Positions 16,242 through 24,193 of a stretch of 35,347 nt of DNA are shown piece after piece (within the stretch, counting starts at the first letter, position 1; the number at the start of each line of letters is the position of its first letter). The DNA comes from DATAEK01 sp036258055 (GTDB lineage: Bacteria; Acidobacteriota; Vicinamibacteria; Vicinamibacterales; 2-12-FULL-66-21). The stretch covers positions 1 through 35,347 of the forward strand of contig DATAEK010000251.1 in assembly GCA_036258055.1 (NCBI GenBank), written 5' to 3'. The position numbers were made by a program, and so were the translations under genes. Under the pieces are notes generated by a model. That model was given only the letters and a program-made list of their open reading frames with translations. It was not told where the DNA came from and made no database searches.

Positions 16242-16279
16242 TGTAGACAACCTACACCCAACCATGTAGACTGCCTACA
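16242..16279 (+). promoter_or_regulatory. Paired PadR operators overlapping a promoter
   Basis: Two 15-bp inverted repeats TGTAG-N5-CTACA lie at 16242-16256 and 16265-16279, 23 bp centre to centre (about two helical turns). A -35 TAGACA (16244-16249) and a -10 TAGACT (16267-16272), 17 bp apart, lie inside the first and second repeat respectively. Transcription would start about 16279, giving a nearly leaderless padR message (ATG at 16285, no ribosome binding site). Autorepression by PadR is inferred from position and symmetry. Confidence 0.7.
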
Positions 16280-16284
16280 TCGTC

Positions 16285-16653
16285 ATGTCACCGAAACCAA
16301 AAGCGCGCTATCAGAACCGGATCGAGCTCCTGCAGGGCACGCTCGATCTGCTGATCCTGCAGACCTTGCAGTGGGGTCCGCAGCACGGCTACAGCATCGC
16401 GCAGGCGATCCGCACCAACTCCAGCGATGTGCTCCAGGTGGACACCGGCTCGCTCTACCCCGCGCTGCATCGCCTTGAGCGCCAGAAGCTCATCGCGGCC
16501 GAATGGCGGATGTCGGACAACCGGCAGCGAACGCGCGTCTACACGTTGACGCGGAAAGGACGTGCACAGCTCTCCAGCCAGCGGACACGCTGGACCCAGT
16601 TCGTCGAGGCGGTCGGCGGCATTCTCAATCCACGAAAGACGAGCGAGTCATGA
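16285..16653 (+). CDS. PadR family transcriptional repressor
   Basis: The protein has 122 residues, a full-length PadR domain. The helix-turn-helix runs from LLQGTLDLLILQTLQWGPQHGY through IAQAIR; the dimerisation/wing part has TGSLYPALHRLERQKLIAAEW and RTRVYTLTRKGR. The C-terminal helix includes WTQFVEAVGGIL. PadR proteins are repressors that bind small palindromes near their own promoter. The gene overlaps the ADOP permease (padR TGA 16651-16653, permease ATG 16650), so the two are translated together. PadR next to an ADOP is a recurrent acidobacterial arrangement. The signal it senses is unknown. Confidence 0.95.
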   Translation: MSPKPKARYQNRIELLQGTLDLLILQTLQWGPQHGYSIAQAIRTNSSDVLQVDTGSLYPALHRLERQKLIAAEWRMSDNRQRTRVYTLTRKGRAQLSSQRTRWTQFVEAVGGILNPRKTSES

Positions 16654-19322
16654 CCTGGCGATCGCGCCGCGACCGGGACCTCGACGACGAGATCCGGCAG
16701 CATCTGGATGAAGCCGTGCGTGAGCGCGTCGAGCGCGGAGAGAAGCCCGATGCCGCGGCGCAGGCCGCACGGCGGGAGTTCGGCAACGTCGCCCTGGTGA
16801 AGGAAACGACGCGCGAGATGTGGGGCTGGATGCGGCTCGACCGCTGGCTCCAGGATCTTCGCTACGGCGCGCGACTGCTGGTGCGAAATCCGGGATTCGC
16901 GATCGTCGCGATCTTGTCGCTGATGCTGGGCATCGGCGCGAACACGGCACTGTTTCAGTTGCTCGACGCCGTGCGTCTGCGCAGCCTGCCTATTCCACAT
17001 GCCGACGAGCTCGTCGAGATTCGCATTGCCGACATGACCGGGGCCCGTGGCAATTTCAACTGGCACGAGAGCGTGACCAACCCGATCTGGGAACAGATCC
17101 GCGATCGCCAGCAGGCCTTGCGCGGCGTATTCGCGTGGGGCGCCGAACAATTCAATCTCACGACAGGAGGGCCGACGCGCATGGCGCGGGGGCTCTGGGT
17201 CTCCGGCGCGTACTTCGATGTGCTCGGCGTGCGCCCGGCGGCAGGACGTCTCTTGACGGTCAGCGACGACCAACCCGGGTGCGCCGCGCGGGCGATCGTC
17301 AGCCACGCATTCTGGCAACGCGAATTCGGCGGCAGCCCGTCGGCAATCGGCGCGACGGTGACGCTCGATGCGCATCCAGTCGAGATCGTCGGAGTCACGG
17401 AACCACGTTTCACGGGGCTCGAAGTCGGCCGCGGTTTCGACGTCGCGGTGCCTCTCTGCGCGGATTCCGTTATCGGCGTCGGCCGCCTGAGCGCGGGGAC
17501 GACGTGGTGGCTCTCCGTCATGGGCCGGCCGCTGAGCGGGTGGTCGACCGAGCAAGTAACCGCCCAGCTGCGCGCCATATCGCCGGCGCTCTTCGCCGCG
17601 ACGCTGCCGGTGAACTATCCGGCGATGAACGTCAAGCACTACCTGGGGTTCCAGCTCGAAGCCATTTCCGCAGGCACCGGAATATCGCGGATCCGAAACG
17701 ACTACGAGCGACCGCTCTGGTTGCTGCTCGGGACGGCCGGCCTCGTCCTCCTCATCGCCTGCGCGAATCTCGCGAATCTGCTCCTCGCTCGTGCAAGCGC
17801 GCGCGGGCGTGAGATCGCGATGCGCGTCAGCCTCGGTGCCTCGCGCGGCCGAATCATCCGCCAGCTGCTGACGGAAAATCTGCTGCTGGCCTCGATCGGC
17901 GCCGCGGCCGGCGCCGGACTGGGGTTGTTCCTGAGCCAATCCCTCGTGACACTCCTCGACACCGACGGCAACACCATCGTCCTCGACCTCGCGCTCGGCT
18001 GGCGCGTGCTCGGATTCACCGCCGGCATTGCCGTGCTGACGTGTTTACTCTTCGGGCTTGCGCCGGCGATTCGCGCCACCCGTCTCGATACGGCATCCAC
18101 GCTTCGTGCATCGGGCCGCGGCGCGACGGCAGGCGGCGATCGCGCCAGCGTCCGCCGCGCGCTCGTCGTGTGTCAGGTCGCGTTGTCGCTGGTGCTCCTC
18201 GTCGGCGCCCTGCTCTTCGCACGCACGCTGTTGAATCTGATGCATGTGGATCCCGGCTTCAATCCCGAAGGCGTCAGCATCGTGTCGCTCGATCTGCGGC
18301 CGCTGAAGCTCGCGGCGGACCAGCGCCTGCCGACCCGGCTCGCACTGCTCGAGAAGTTCCGCGGCGTTCCGGGAATCCATGGCGTCGCGTCCGCGAGCGT
18401 CGTGCCGGTCACTGGCTCCGCCTGGGGCAATCACGCCTGGATGGCCGACGATCCCGGGAAGGGTCAGATCAACGGGCTGCTCAACCGTGTCAGCGCCGGG
18501 TACTTCTCGACGCTCGGCATTCCACTGGTCTCGGGGCGCGATTTCGACGATCGGCGCGATACGCGGAGCAACGTTCTCGTGGCCATCGTCAACGAGGAAT
18601 TCGCGCGTGCGGCCGCACCAGGCGGCAACGTCGTTGGCCGGACGCTCACGATCGAGCAGACGCCGAATGACCCCGAACAGTCCTACGTCATCATCGGGGT
18701 GGCGCGGAACGCAAAGTACGTCGAGCTTCGCGAGGAGATCGCGCCCACCGTGTTTCTCGCCACCTCGCAGGATACGCAGCCACGGAACTGGGTCATCGCA
18801 GTCCTCCGCTCGAACCTGGATCAATCCGTCGTCACCGCGTCGATTGCTCGTGCGGCCGCCGAGATCAGCCCCGAGATCGCCGTGACGATCGATCGGCTGG
18901 CGACGGTGATCGAGGGAACGCTGCTGCGCGAGCGTCTGATGGCGAGGCTGTGCCTGTTTTTTGGTGGGCTCGCGGCGCTCCTCGCCACGATCGGTCTCTA
19001 CGGCGTCACGTCGTACACGGTCGCGCGGCGCACGAACGAGATCGGCGTGCGCATCGCGCTCGGCGCCAGCCGTCGCGACGTCGCCGCACTGATCTTCCGG
19101 GAGACGGGGATGTTGCTCGGACCGGGTATTGCGCTCGGACTCATGCTGGCGCTTCCCGCCGCCAGCCTGGCGCGCACGCTGCTTTTCGGCCTCGAACCGT
19201 TCGACGGCATGACGTTCGCCGCCGCTGCGGCAGCACAGTGTGCGATCGCCCTCCTGGCGAGCGGCTTTCCAGCGCGACGCGCGGTCAGAATCGAGCCGAC
19301 GCTGGCCCTCAGGACCGATTGA
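16650..19322 (+). CDS. ADOP family permease, full-length (MacB/FtsX duplicated)
   Basis: The protein has 890 residues. It opens with the ADOP head (about 1-85), including RDRDLDDEIRQHLDEAVRERVERG and AARREFGNVALVKE, then TM1 (about 73-100), a MacB periplasmic domain and an FtsX block with ACANLANLLLARASARGREIAMRVSLGASRGRI. A second periplasmic domain and FtsX block follow, ending in FPARRAVRIEPTLALRTD. This is the standard ADOP plan; these permeases occur without a cognate ATPase, and none is coded here. Export of a peptide or lipid by analogy with MacB is a guess. I use the ATG at 16650 because it overlaps the PadR stop and begins the conserved head. Its 3' end overlaps Tag by 14 bp. Confidence 0.95.
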   Translation: MTWRSRRDRDLDDEIRQHLDEAVRERVERGEKPDAAAQAARREFGNVALVKETTREMWGWMRLDRWLQDLRYGARLLVRNPGFAIVAILSLMLGIGANTALFQLLDAVRLRSLPIPHADELVEIRIADMTGARGNFNWHESVTNPIWEQIRDRQQALRGVFAWGAEQFNLTTGGPTRMARGLWVSGAYFDVLGVRPAAGRLLTVSDDQPGCAARAIVSHAFWQREFGGSPSAIGATVTLDAHPVEIVGVTEPRFTGLEVGRGFDVAVPLCADSVIGVGRLSAGTTWWLSVMGRPLSGWSTEQVTAQLRAISPALFAATLPVNYPAMNVKHYLGFQLEAISAGTGISRIRNDYERPLWLLLGTAGLVLLIACANLANLLLARASARGREIAMRVSLGASRGRIIRQLLTENLLLASIGAAAGAGLGLFLSQSLVTLLDTDGNTIVLDLALGWRVLGFTAGIAVLTCLLFGLAPAIRATRLDTASTLRASGRGATAGGDRASVRRALVVCQVALSLVLLVGALLFARTLLNLMHVDPGFNPEGVSIVSLDLRPLKLAADQRLPTRLALLEKFRGVPGIHGVASASVVPVTGSAWGNHAWMADDPGKGQINGLLNRVSAGYFSTLGIPLVSGRDFDDRRDTRSNVLVAIVNEEFARAAAPGGNVVGRTLTIEQTPNDPEQSYVIIGVARNAKYVELREEIAPTVFLATSQDTQPRNWVIAVLRSNLDQSVVTASIARAAAEISPEIAVTIDRLATVIEGTLLRERLMARLCLFFGGLAALLATIGLYGVTSYTVARRTNEIGVRIALGASRRDVAALIFRETGMLLGPGIALGLMLALPAASLARTLLFGLEPFDGMTFAAAAAAQCAIALLASGFPARRAVRIEPTLALRTD

Positions 19323-19875
19323 CCGCCCGGTACCTGAAGCAATCGGTCGTGTGATCGTTCACCATGCCTGTCGCCTGCATGAAGGCGTAACAGATCGTCG
19401 AACCGACGAAGCCGAACCCGCGCGAGCGTAGATCCTTGCTCATCGCATCGGACTCGGCGGTCTTCGCCGGCACCTGCTTCGACGTCCGCCAGGCATTCCG
19501 CTTCGGACGGCCGCCGACGAACTGCCAGATGTACTGGTCGAAGCTCCCGGCTTCGTCACGCACCTCGAGGAACGCCCGCGCGTTCTTGACGGCAGCGTCG
19601 ATTTTGAGCCGGTTCCTCACGATGCCGGGATCCTCGAGCAGCATGCGAATCTTCTTCGCATCGTAGCGCGCGATCTTCGCTGGATCGAAGCGATCGAAGG
19701 CTTTCCGATACGCGCCGCGTTTGCGAAGGATGGTAATCCAGCTCAAGCCGGCTTGAGCCCCTTCGAGCACGAGCATCTCGAACAGTCTGCGATCGTCGTG
19801 CAGCGGCACCCCCCACTCGTCGTCGTGATAGGCGAGATAGAGCGGATCCGATCCGGCCCAGGCGCAGCGTGTCAT
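19309..19875 (-). CDS. tag: DNA-3-methyladenine glycosylase I
   Basis: The protein has 188 residues, the size of Escherichia coli Tag (187). It excises 3-methyladenine from alkylated DNA in base-excision repair. The zinc ligands known for Tag are all present at the expected numbers: Cys4, His17, His175 and Cys179. The catalytic-site Glu38 and Trp46 are also kept (LVLEGAQAGLSW). There are no internal breaks. Its ATG overlaps the glycosyltransferase stop codon by 4 bp (ATGA), so translation is probably coupled although the functions are unrelated. It converges on the ADOP gene with a 14-bp overlap. Confidence 0.97.
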   Translation of the reverse strand: MTRCAWAGSDPLYLAYHDDEWGVPLHDDRRLFEMLVLEGAQAGLSWITILRKRGAYRKAFDRFDPAKIARYDAKKIRMLLEDPGIVRNRLKIDAAVKNARAFLEVRDEAGSFDQYIWQFVGGRPKRNAWRTSKQVPAKTAESDAMSKDLRSRGFGFVGSTICYAFMQATGMVNDHTTDCFRYRAVNRS

Positions 19876-21146
19876 AGCACCCTCTCAATGGCGTCGCAGG
19901 CCGTGGCCACGCCGTGTTCGGACTCGACGACGGCCGCAACCTGAGAAGCGCGGGTCGCGTAGGACCGATCGGAACACAGGCGTGAAAGCTCCGCGGCCAC
20001 GGTCCGGCTTCGATAGTTTTTTCGTGCGATGGTTCTGCCCACGCCAAGCTCCACGCAACGTCGGGCGTTGTCCGGCTGATCCTGACCGAACGGCACGACC
20101 AGCATCGGGCGTCCCGCGCGCAGTGCCTGGGCCGTCGTGCCGACGCCTCCCTGATGAACAACCACGCTCGCTCGCGGCATCACGAAACTGTGCGGTGCGT
20201 AATTGAACACGCCGATGGTCTCCGGCAACCCCTGGGCGCGCAGCTTTCCATCGTCTTCCCCGACGAGCAGCATGGCGCGACGTCCGAGCGCGCGCACGGC
20301 TTCGATGCTGGTCTGATAGAAGTCGTCGGCCACCCACACGGCCGCCGATCCCAGCGTGAAGAGGACTGGCGGATCGCCGGCCTCGAGGAATCGAATCAGC
20401 TCGGGCGACGGAGGCCTCTGGTCGGTCGCATCATAGAACGCGAAGCCGGTGATGACGGTTTGCGGCGGGTAGTCCGGCTGTTTCTGCGCGAACGCGTCGG
20501 AGACGAGCGCGAGGACAAGGATCGGCGAGTGCTGGCCTTCAAAAACCGGGCTCGCGCCGCGCGACAGCCCGAGATCCTCGCGCAGTTTGTAGATCGGCGC
20601 CGTCCACGACTTCGTGATCGATCGACCAAGGCTGTTGAACGCTTTGGCAAGGACCGGATGGATCGCCGCAAGCCGGCGAAGTCCCGGCGCCTGCGGTGGC
20701 GTCGGTGGATCGTACGCCGACAGAAAAGACATCGGCACGAGGACGCCCGACACCCAGCGGATCCCCGTCACCTCTGCGACGATAGGCCCGGTGTTGGGAA
20801 TCTGGTGCGTGACGAGCAGATCTGCTCCGCCGTCGGCTCGCACCGCGGCGAGCAGCTCCTCGTAACCTCTACGAAGGTACGGACCGAGAACCTGCTGGAA
20901 CAAATACTCCGGACCTATTTTGGGATCGAGCAACGCGCGCACGATGTCACGCGCATTCGGATCATCGGGCGAGATGTGCGGTCCGACCGGATGGAATCCG
21001 AGCCCCGCGCCTTCGACGTGCTGTCGAAACGACTCGATCGTCGCGATCCGCGCGTCATGCCCGCGACGCTTGAGCTCGATCCCCAGGGCCATGTACGGAT
21101 GAAGATCGCCGAAAGAACCCCAAGTACTGAGGACGATGCGGGACAC
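19872..21146 (-). CDS. GT1 family glycosyltransferase (UGT-like)
   Basis: The protein has 424 residues and the GT-B fold of GT1/UGT enzymes. The N-terminal acceptor domain begins with STWGSFGDLHPYMALGIELKRRGHDA, as in sterol or macrolide glycosyltransferases. The C-terminal donor domain has FTLGSAAVW and the UGT signature region VVHQGGVGTTAQALRAGRPMLVVPFGQDQPDNA, with the His and the terminal Asp/Gln that contact the nucleotide sugar. It probably transfers a sugar to a small lipophilic acceptor in the cytosol; donor and acceptor are not identifiable. It is followed by tag with a 4-bp overlap. Upstream lies the inverted repeat tract, not a shared promoter gene. Confidence 0.92.
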   Translation of the reverse strand: MSRIVLSTWGSFGDLHPYMALGIELKRRGHDARIATIESFRQHVEGAGLGFHPVGPHISPDDPNARDIVRALLDPKIGPEYLFQQVLGPYLRRGYEELLAAVRADGGADLLVTHQIPNTGPIVAEVTGIRWVSGVLVPMSFLSAYDPPTPPQAPGLRRLAAIHPVLAKAFNSLGRSITKSWTAPIYKLREDLGLSRGASPVFEGQHSPILVLALVSDAFAQKQPDYPPQTVITGFAFYDATDQRPPSPELIRFLEAGDPPVLFTLGSAAVWVADDFYQTSIEAVRALGRRAMLLVGEDDGKLRAQGLPETIGVFNYAPHSFVMPRASVVVHQGGVGTTAQALRAGRPMLVVPFGQDQPDNARRCVELGVGRTIARKNYRSRTVAAELSRLCSDRSYATRASQVAAVVESEHGVATACDAIERVL

Positions 21147-21185
21147 TCACGAATGGTAATTGGGAGACGGTTGTTGATCCTAGTC

Positions 21186-21427
21186 GGTGCCTGGGTGCCT
21201 AAGGTGCCAAAGGTGCGAACGTGCCTAACGTGCCAGGGTGCCAGGGTGCGGAGGGTGCCAGGGTTCCAGGGTGTCAGAACTGGCAGCGTGCCCACGCGAA
21301 GTGAGCCTCCATGAACCCGGGGCAGCTCAACGGCGCGTGCCCGTGGCACCCCGGCACCTTGTGCACCTTGAGCACCTTGGGCACCCGCGCACCTTAAGCA
21401 CCCTGGCACCTTAGGCACCCAGGCACC
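21186..21427. repeat. Inverted pair of GGTGCC-type short repeats
   Basis: The left block (21186-21276) is a run of about ten GGTGCCNNN-type units; the right block (21341-21434) is the same in reverse complement. The outer 23 bp are a perfect inverted repeat: 21186-21208 against 21405-21427. The core 21277-21340 is ordinary mixed sequence. The tract fills the 300-bp gap between the glycosyltransferase start and the DUF4139 stop, and no gene is seen in it. Confidence 0.88.
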
Positions 21428-21446
21428 ATTGGCACCGACGCAATTC

Positions 21447-22904
21447 TCAGTACGTCACCCTGACCCGATACTTCAGCACCGCCGTCCCGTCCGCGGCAAC
21501 CGGCACTGTGAACTGTGACGCCCACGCCGCAGTTTTGGTCCATTCGTGCGACGAGCGCAGCATGCGCCACGTGCCGCCGATGGGTTCGTTGACCTCGACG
21601 CTGATCGGCACGGCTTTGTGGTTCCGCAGGGTGATCTCGTACTCGATCTCGTAGGTTCCACTCGCGATTTTCTCGAAGTCGATCTGGTTTCGCTCGCAGA
21701 CGACGTCGAAGGCGTTGCCGATCTTCAGCTTCAAGGTCTCGTCCTTCGGCGTGTGGTCGATGCGGTCCTCGCCCGCGAACTGCACGCCGCCGCTCGAGTC
21801 CGCCTGATAGACGCGCACGGTGCCAGCGGGCATCGGCATGCCGAGGCCGGCTTTCGCGTCGTTCTTGAACTGGTAGTAGACTTGCACCACGTCTTTGAGC
21901 GGCGCACCGGGGTGCTGCACGTTGCGGTAGTAGAACGCCTGACCGTCGACGACGTAGCGCTTCGCGACCGGGACGCCGGTCCCGTTCAACATGCTGACCT
22001 GTTTGGTCTCGTTGTTGTTGATCGTCGTCTTGTGCCCGAGGGTGTAGAGGTGATACTCCGAAAATGACTCCTGCGTCATCTCCTCTCTCGCCGCCGCACG
22101 CTGGGCGACGGCGTCCTTCATCATCCCGGCAATCACCGCGCGCACGCGATTCAGGTCGCCGGCAACGAGCTGCAGCTTCGCGTTGCGGAACGCGGTACCG
22201 CTGCCGTTGCCCAGCGTGACCCAGCCATCGAGGTCCGCGGTCTTGTCATCGCGTGCGACTGTGAGCACGTAGTCCGCGTTCCACGACAGCTTCCCCGCCA
22301 GATACGACGCCTCGACGCGGTGGCGCGTGGCGCCGCTGTTATCGAGCGTCCAGATGAGCGTCGGACGGCTGAAAAGATTCTCCGGCAGCTGTGGGAAGCG
22401 AATGTGATCGGCGTGCAGACCGGTCACGATCTCGTTGCCGATCTTCCAGACCGGCTGCTCGTTGTAGCTGAGGAGCCGCGCCTTCACTTCCTCCTGCCTC
22501 GTCGTCCCGGCGTCCTGGACCGTGCGCACGAGCGTGACGTCGCGGCCGACATACTTCCGCAGTAGTTTGTCTGGTTCGAGCAGGTCGTATTCATAGTTCT
22601 GCTCCACGACGTGGACCCGCTGCGGCTCGGTCAGCGATCGAAAGTGCACCGTGGCCGGGTTGACTGTCGCGGCAATGTCCATGAAGTTCAGATCGAAGCT
22701 GCCGCTCGGCAGCTGGACGTTCCGCACGTCGCGCACGAGCGCGATATCGGAGTTGTAGACCGTGACCGCCAGTTCCACCTGATCGTCGAGCGTCGACGTC
22801 CCCTGATCCGGCTGTCGGACCGGCGCCGCACCTGGCGACGACGCACTCCAGACAATCGCCGCGGACGCGGCAAAGACGAACGGCAGCAGTACTCGTGCAC
22901 GCAT
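21447..22904 (-). CDS. Secreted DUF4139 domain protein
   Basis: The protein has 485 residues with a signal peptide (about 1-26). DUF4139 begins after it with VTVYNSDIALVRDVRNVQLPSG and SFDLNFMDIAATVNPATVHF. It continues through SRPTLIWTLDNSGATRHRVEASYLAGKLSWNADYVL, then the beta-rich C-terminal part with FKNDAKAGLGMPMPAGTVRVYQ and EITLRNHKAVPISVEVNEPIGGTW. This domain order is characteristic of the family (also seen in mucoidy-inhibitor-like proteins). The biochemical role is unknown. The ATG at 22904 has AAGGAG with 7-nt spacing. It lies 77 bp downstream of the anti-sigma gene on the same strand and may have its own ECF-type promoter at 22949-22976. Confidence 0.9.
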   Translation of the reverse strand: MRARVLLPFVFAASAAIVWSASSPGAAPVRQPDQGTSTLDDQVELAVTVYNSDIALVRDVRNVQLPSGSFDLNFMDIAATVNPATVHFRSLTEPQRVHVVEQNYEYDLLEPDKLLRKYVGRDVTLVRTVQDAGTTRQEEVKARLLSYNEQPVWKIGNEIVTGLHADHIRFPQLPENLFSRPTLIWTLDNSGATRHRVEASYLAGKLSWNADYVLTVARDDKTADLDGWVTLGNGSGTAFRNAKLQLVAGDLNRVRAVIAGMMKDAVAQRAAAREEMTQESFSEYHLYTLGHKTTINNNETKQVSMLNGTGVPVAKRYVVDGQAFYYRNVQHPGAPLKDVVQVYYQFKNDAKAGLGMPMPAGTVRVYQADSSGGVQFAGEDRIDHTPKDETLKLKIGNAFDVVCERNQIDFEKIASGTYEIEYEITLRNHKAVPISVEVNEPIGGTWRMLRSSHEWTKTAAWASQFTVPVAADGTAVLKYRVRVTY

Positions 22905-22948
22905 GGAATCCGCTCCTTGGTAGTGGCGTTGACGTGCGCCCCTAACCG

Positions 22949-22976
22949 TAGAACGGGGGCGGCGGGGTTTCTTGCA
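22949..22976 (-). promoter_or_regulatory. Candidate ECF-type promoter of the DUF4139 gene
   Basis: On the minus strand, TGCAAG (22976-22971) is followed after 15 bp by CGTTCTA (22955-22949), about 45 bp before the ATG at 22904. ECF promoters have a -35 with an AAC core and a -10 like CGTC/GTC, so the fit is partial (AAG for AAC). The site sits just after the sigma/anti-sigma genes, which makes autoregulation attractive; it is a motif guess. Confidence 0.35.
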
Positions 22977-22981
22977 GTTCG

Positions 22982-24193
22982 CTACCGGCGCGACCAGCTG
23001 CGCCCGCGATCGGTTGTCGCGAACGTGCGGCCGTCGGCGGTCGTCACCGTCGCAGCATCGGCGCTCGGCGCGGTGATCGAGACGAGATCGGCGGTTTCGG
23101 GAAACGCGACCGACTGCCAGGTACGTCCGTCAACTGTCAGCAGCACTGTGCCCGCCTTGCCGACGATCCAGCAGACGGTGGGCGCTGGCGCAGTCGCCGC
23201 GGCTAACGCGGCGTGCGTGGGCATTTCCTGCGCGGCCCACGTGCGGCCGCCATCGGTCGAGTGCTCGACGGTCGCCGGTGGGACGATGCGCCATCGGCTC
23301 TGTTGATCAGGCGAGAGGACTTCGCGCGTGATGCTGACGGCCTCGGCGACAGCCCCGTATCGCAACGCGTCGGCGGGAGCGCGCGTTCCAGCCCCACCGC
23401 TGACGACGCCCCCGGCGGCGCCCCCGGCACGACTTTGGACGTTCGCCTTCGCCATCGACTCGGCTGCCGCAGCAGGTGGTGGGGTCGATGGCGTTGCGAG
23501 AGGCGCCACTGGTTGAAGAGGCGTCGCTGCTGGCGGTGGGGTTGGTGGCGGCGATGGTGGCGTTGTAAGGGCGGGTTTAGGTGTCGCGACGTCCTTGGCT
23601 CGCTCGTCAGCCGCGCTTCGCGCGGACGCCTGTTGTCGCGTCTCCTCTTTCGGCGCGTCCCGACGCCGGAGCGCCTTCGATTCCTGCTGAACTGGAGAAC
23701 CAGCCATCGCGGACGACGGCGATGCTGCCCCCTCGCGAGCCTCCGGCGGTGACGGCAAGGACGGCTCGGACCGCTTCGCCGCATCGATCGGAGCCTGCTT
23801 CGAGAGGTCAACCTGCACGTCGGCTTTTTGTTCGATCTCGCGCGGGATCAGCACGAACACGGTGATCCCCACCGCTGCCGCCAGGCCGACGGGCGCGAGC
23901 CAGCGCATGGCCGAACGCTGCCACCAGGCACGCGCGGGTTCCGCGGGCGTTTCGGTCCGCGCCATCGCAGCGAGCACCGCCTGACACCGTGGGCAGCCGG
24001 CGGCATGCGCCTCCGCGGCGGCGCGGTCGGTCGACGAGAGGGTGTCCTCCATCCAGGCCGCTGCGGTCTCCGCATCCAGGCACGCTTCTGCCGACACGGC
24101 GGGCGCGTCGTCTGTCATGGCGCGCCGCAGCATCTCGTCGAGCGCTCGATCGCGGTTCTGGGCAGGTTTCACGTCGTCACCAGACTCTCTCAT
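22982..24193 (-). CDS. Zinc-finger anti-sigma factor with BNR/Ycf48-like C-terminus
   Basis: The protein has 403 residues. The cytosolic N-terminus carries a ZAS/zf-HC2 zinc finger (Cys38, His63, Cys67, Cys70; motif HAAGCPRC). One TM spans about 97-116. A long Pro/Ala/Ser/Thr-rich linker (about 120-295) leads to a C-terminal domain of about 110 residues with BNR-like repeats (STDGGRTW, TVDGRTW, TTDRGRSW), as in Ycf48/Hcf136-type propellers. By analogy it holds the sigma factor inactive at the membrane until an outside signal releases it; the sensor role of the C-terminal domain is inference. The ATG at 24193 overlaps the sigma stop (ATGA). Confidence 0.85.
   Translation of the reverse strand: MRESGDDVKPAQNRDRALDEMLRRAMTDDAPAVSAEACLDAETAAAWMEDTLSSTDRAAAEAHAAGCPRCQAVLAAMARTETPAEPARAWWQRSAMRWLAPVGLAAAVGITVFVLIPREIEQKADVQVDLSKQAPIDAAKRSEPSLPSPPEAREGAASPSSAMAGSPVQQESKALRRRDAPKEETRQQASARSAADERAKDVATPKPALTTPPSPPPTPPPAATPLQPVAPLATPSTPPPAAAAESMAKANVQSRAGGAAGGVVSGGAGTRAPADALRYGAVAEAVSITREVLSPDQQSRWRIVPPATVEHSTDGGRTWAAQEMPTHAALAAATAPAPTVCWIVGKAGTVLLTVDGRTWQSVAFPETADLVSITAPSADAATVTTADGRTFATTDRGRSWSRR

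Noticed and set aside
20915..21418. Long open frame across the GGTGCC repeat tract
   Set aside because: Its sequence is antisense or shifted to the glycosyltransferase and built from repeats; no domain can be recognised.
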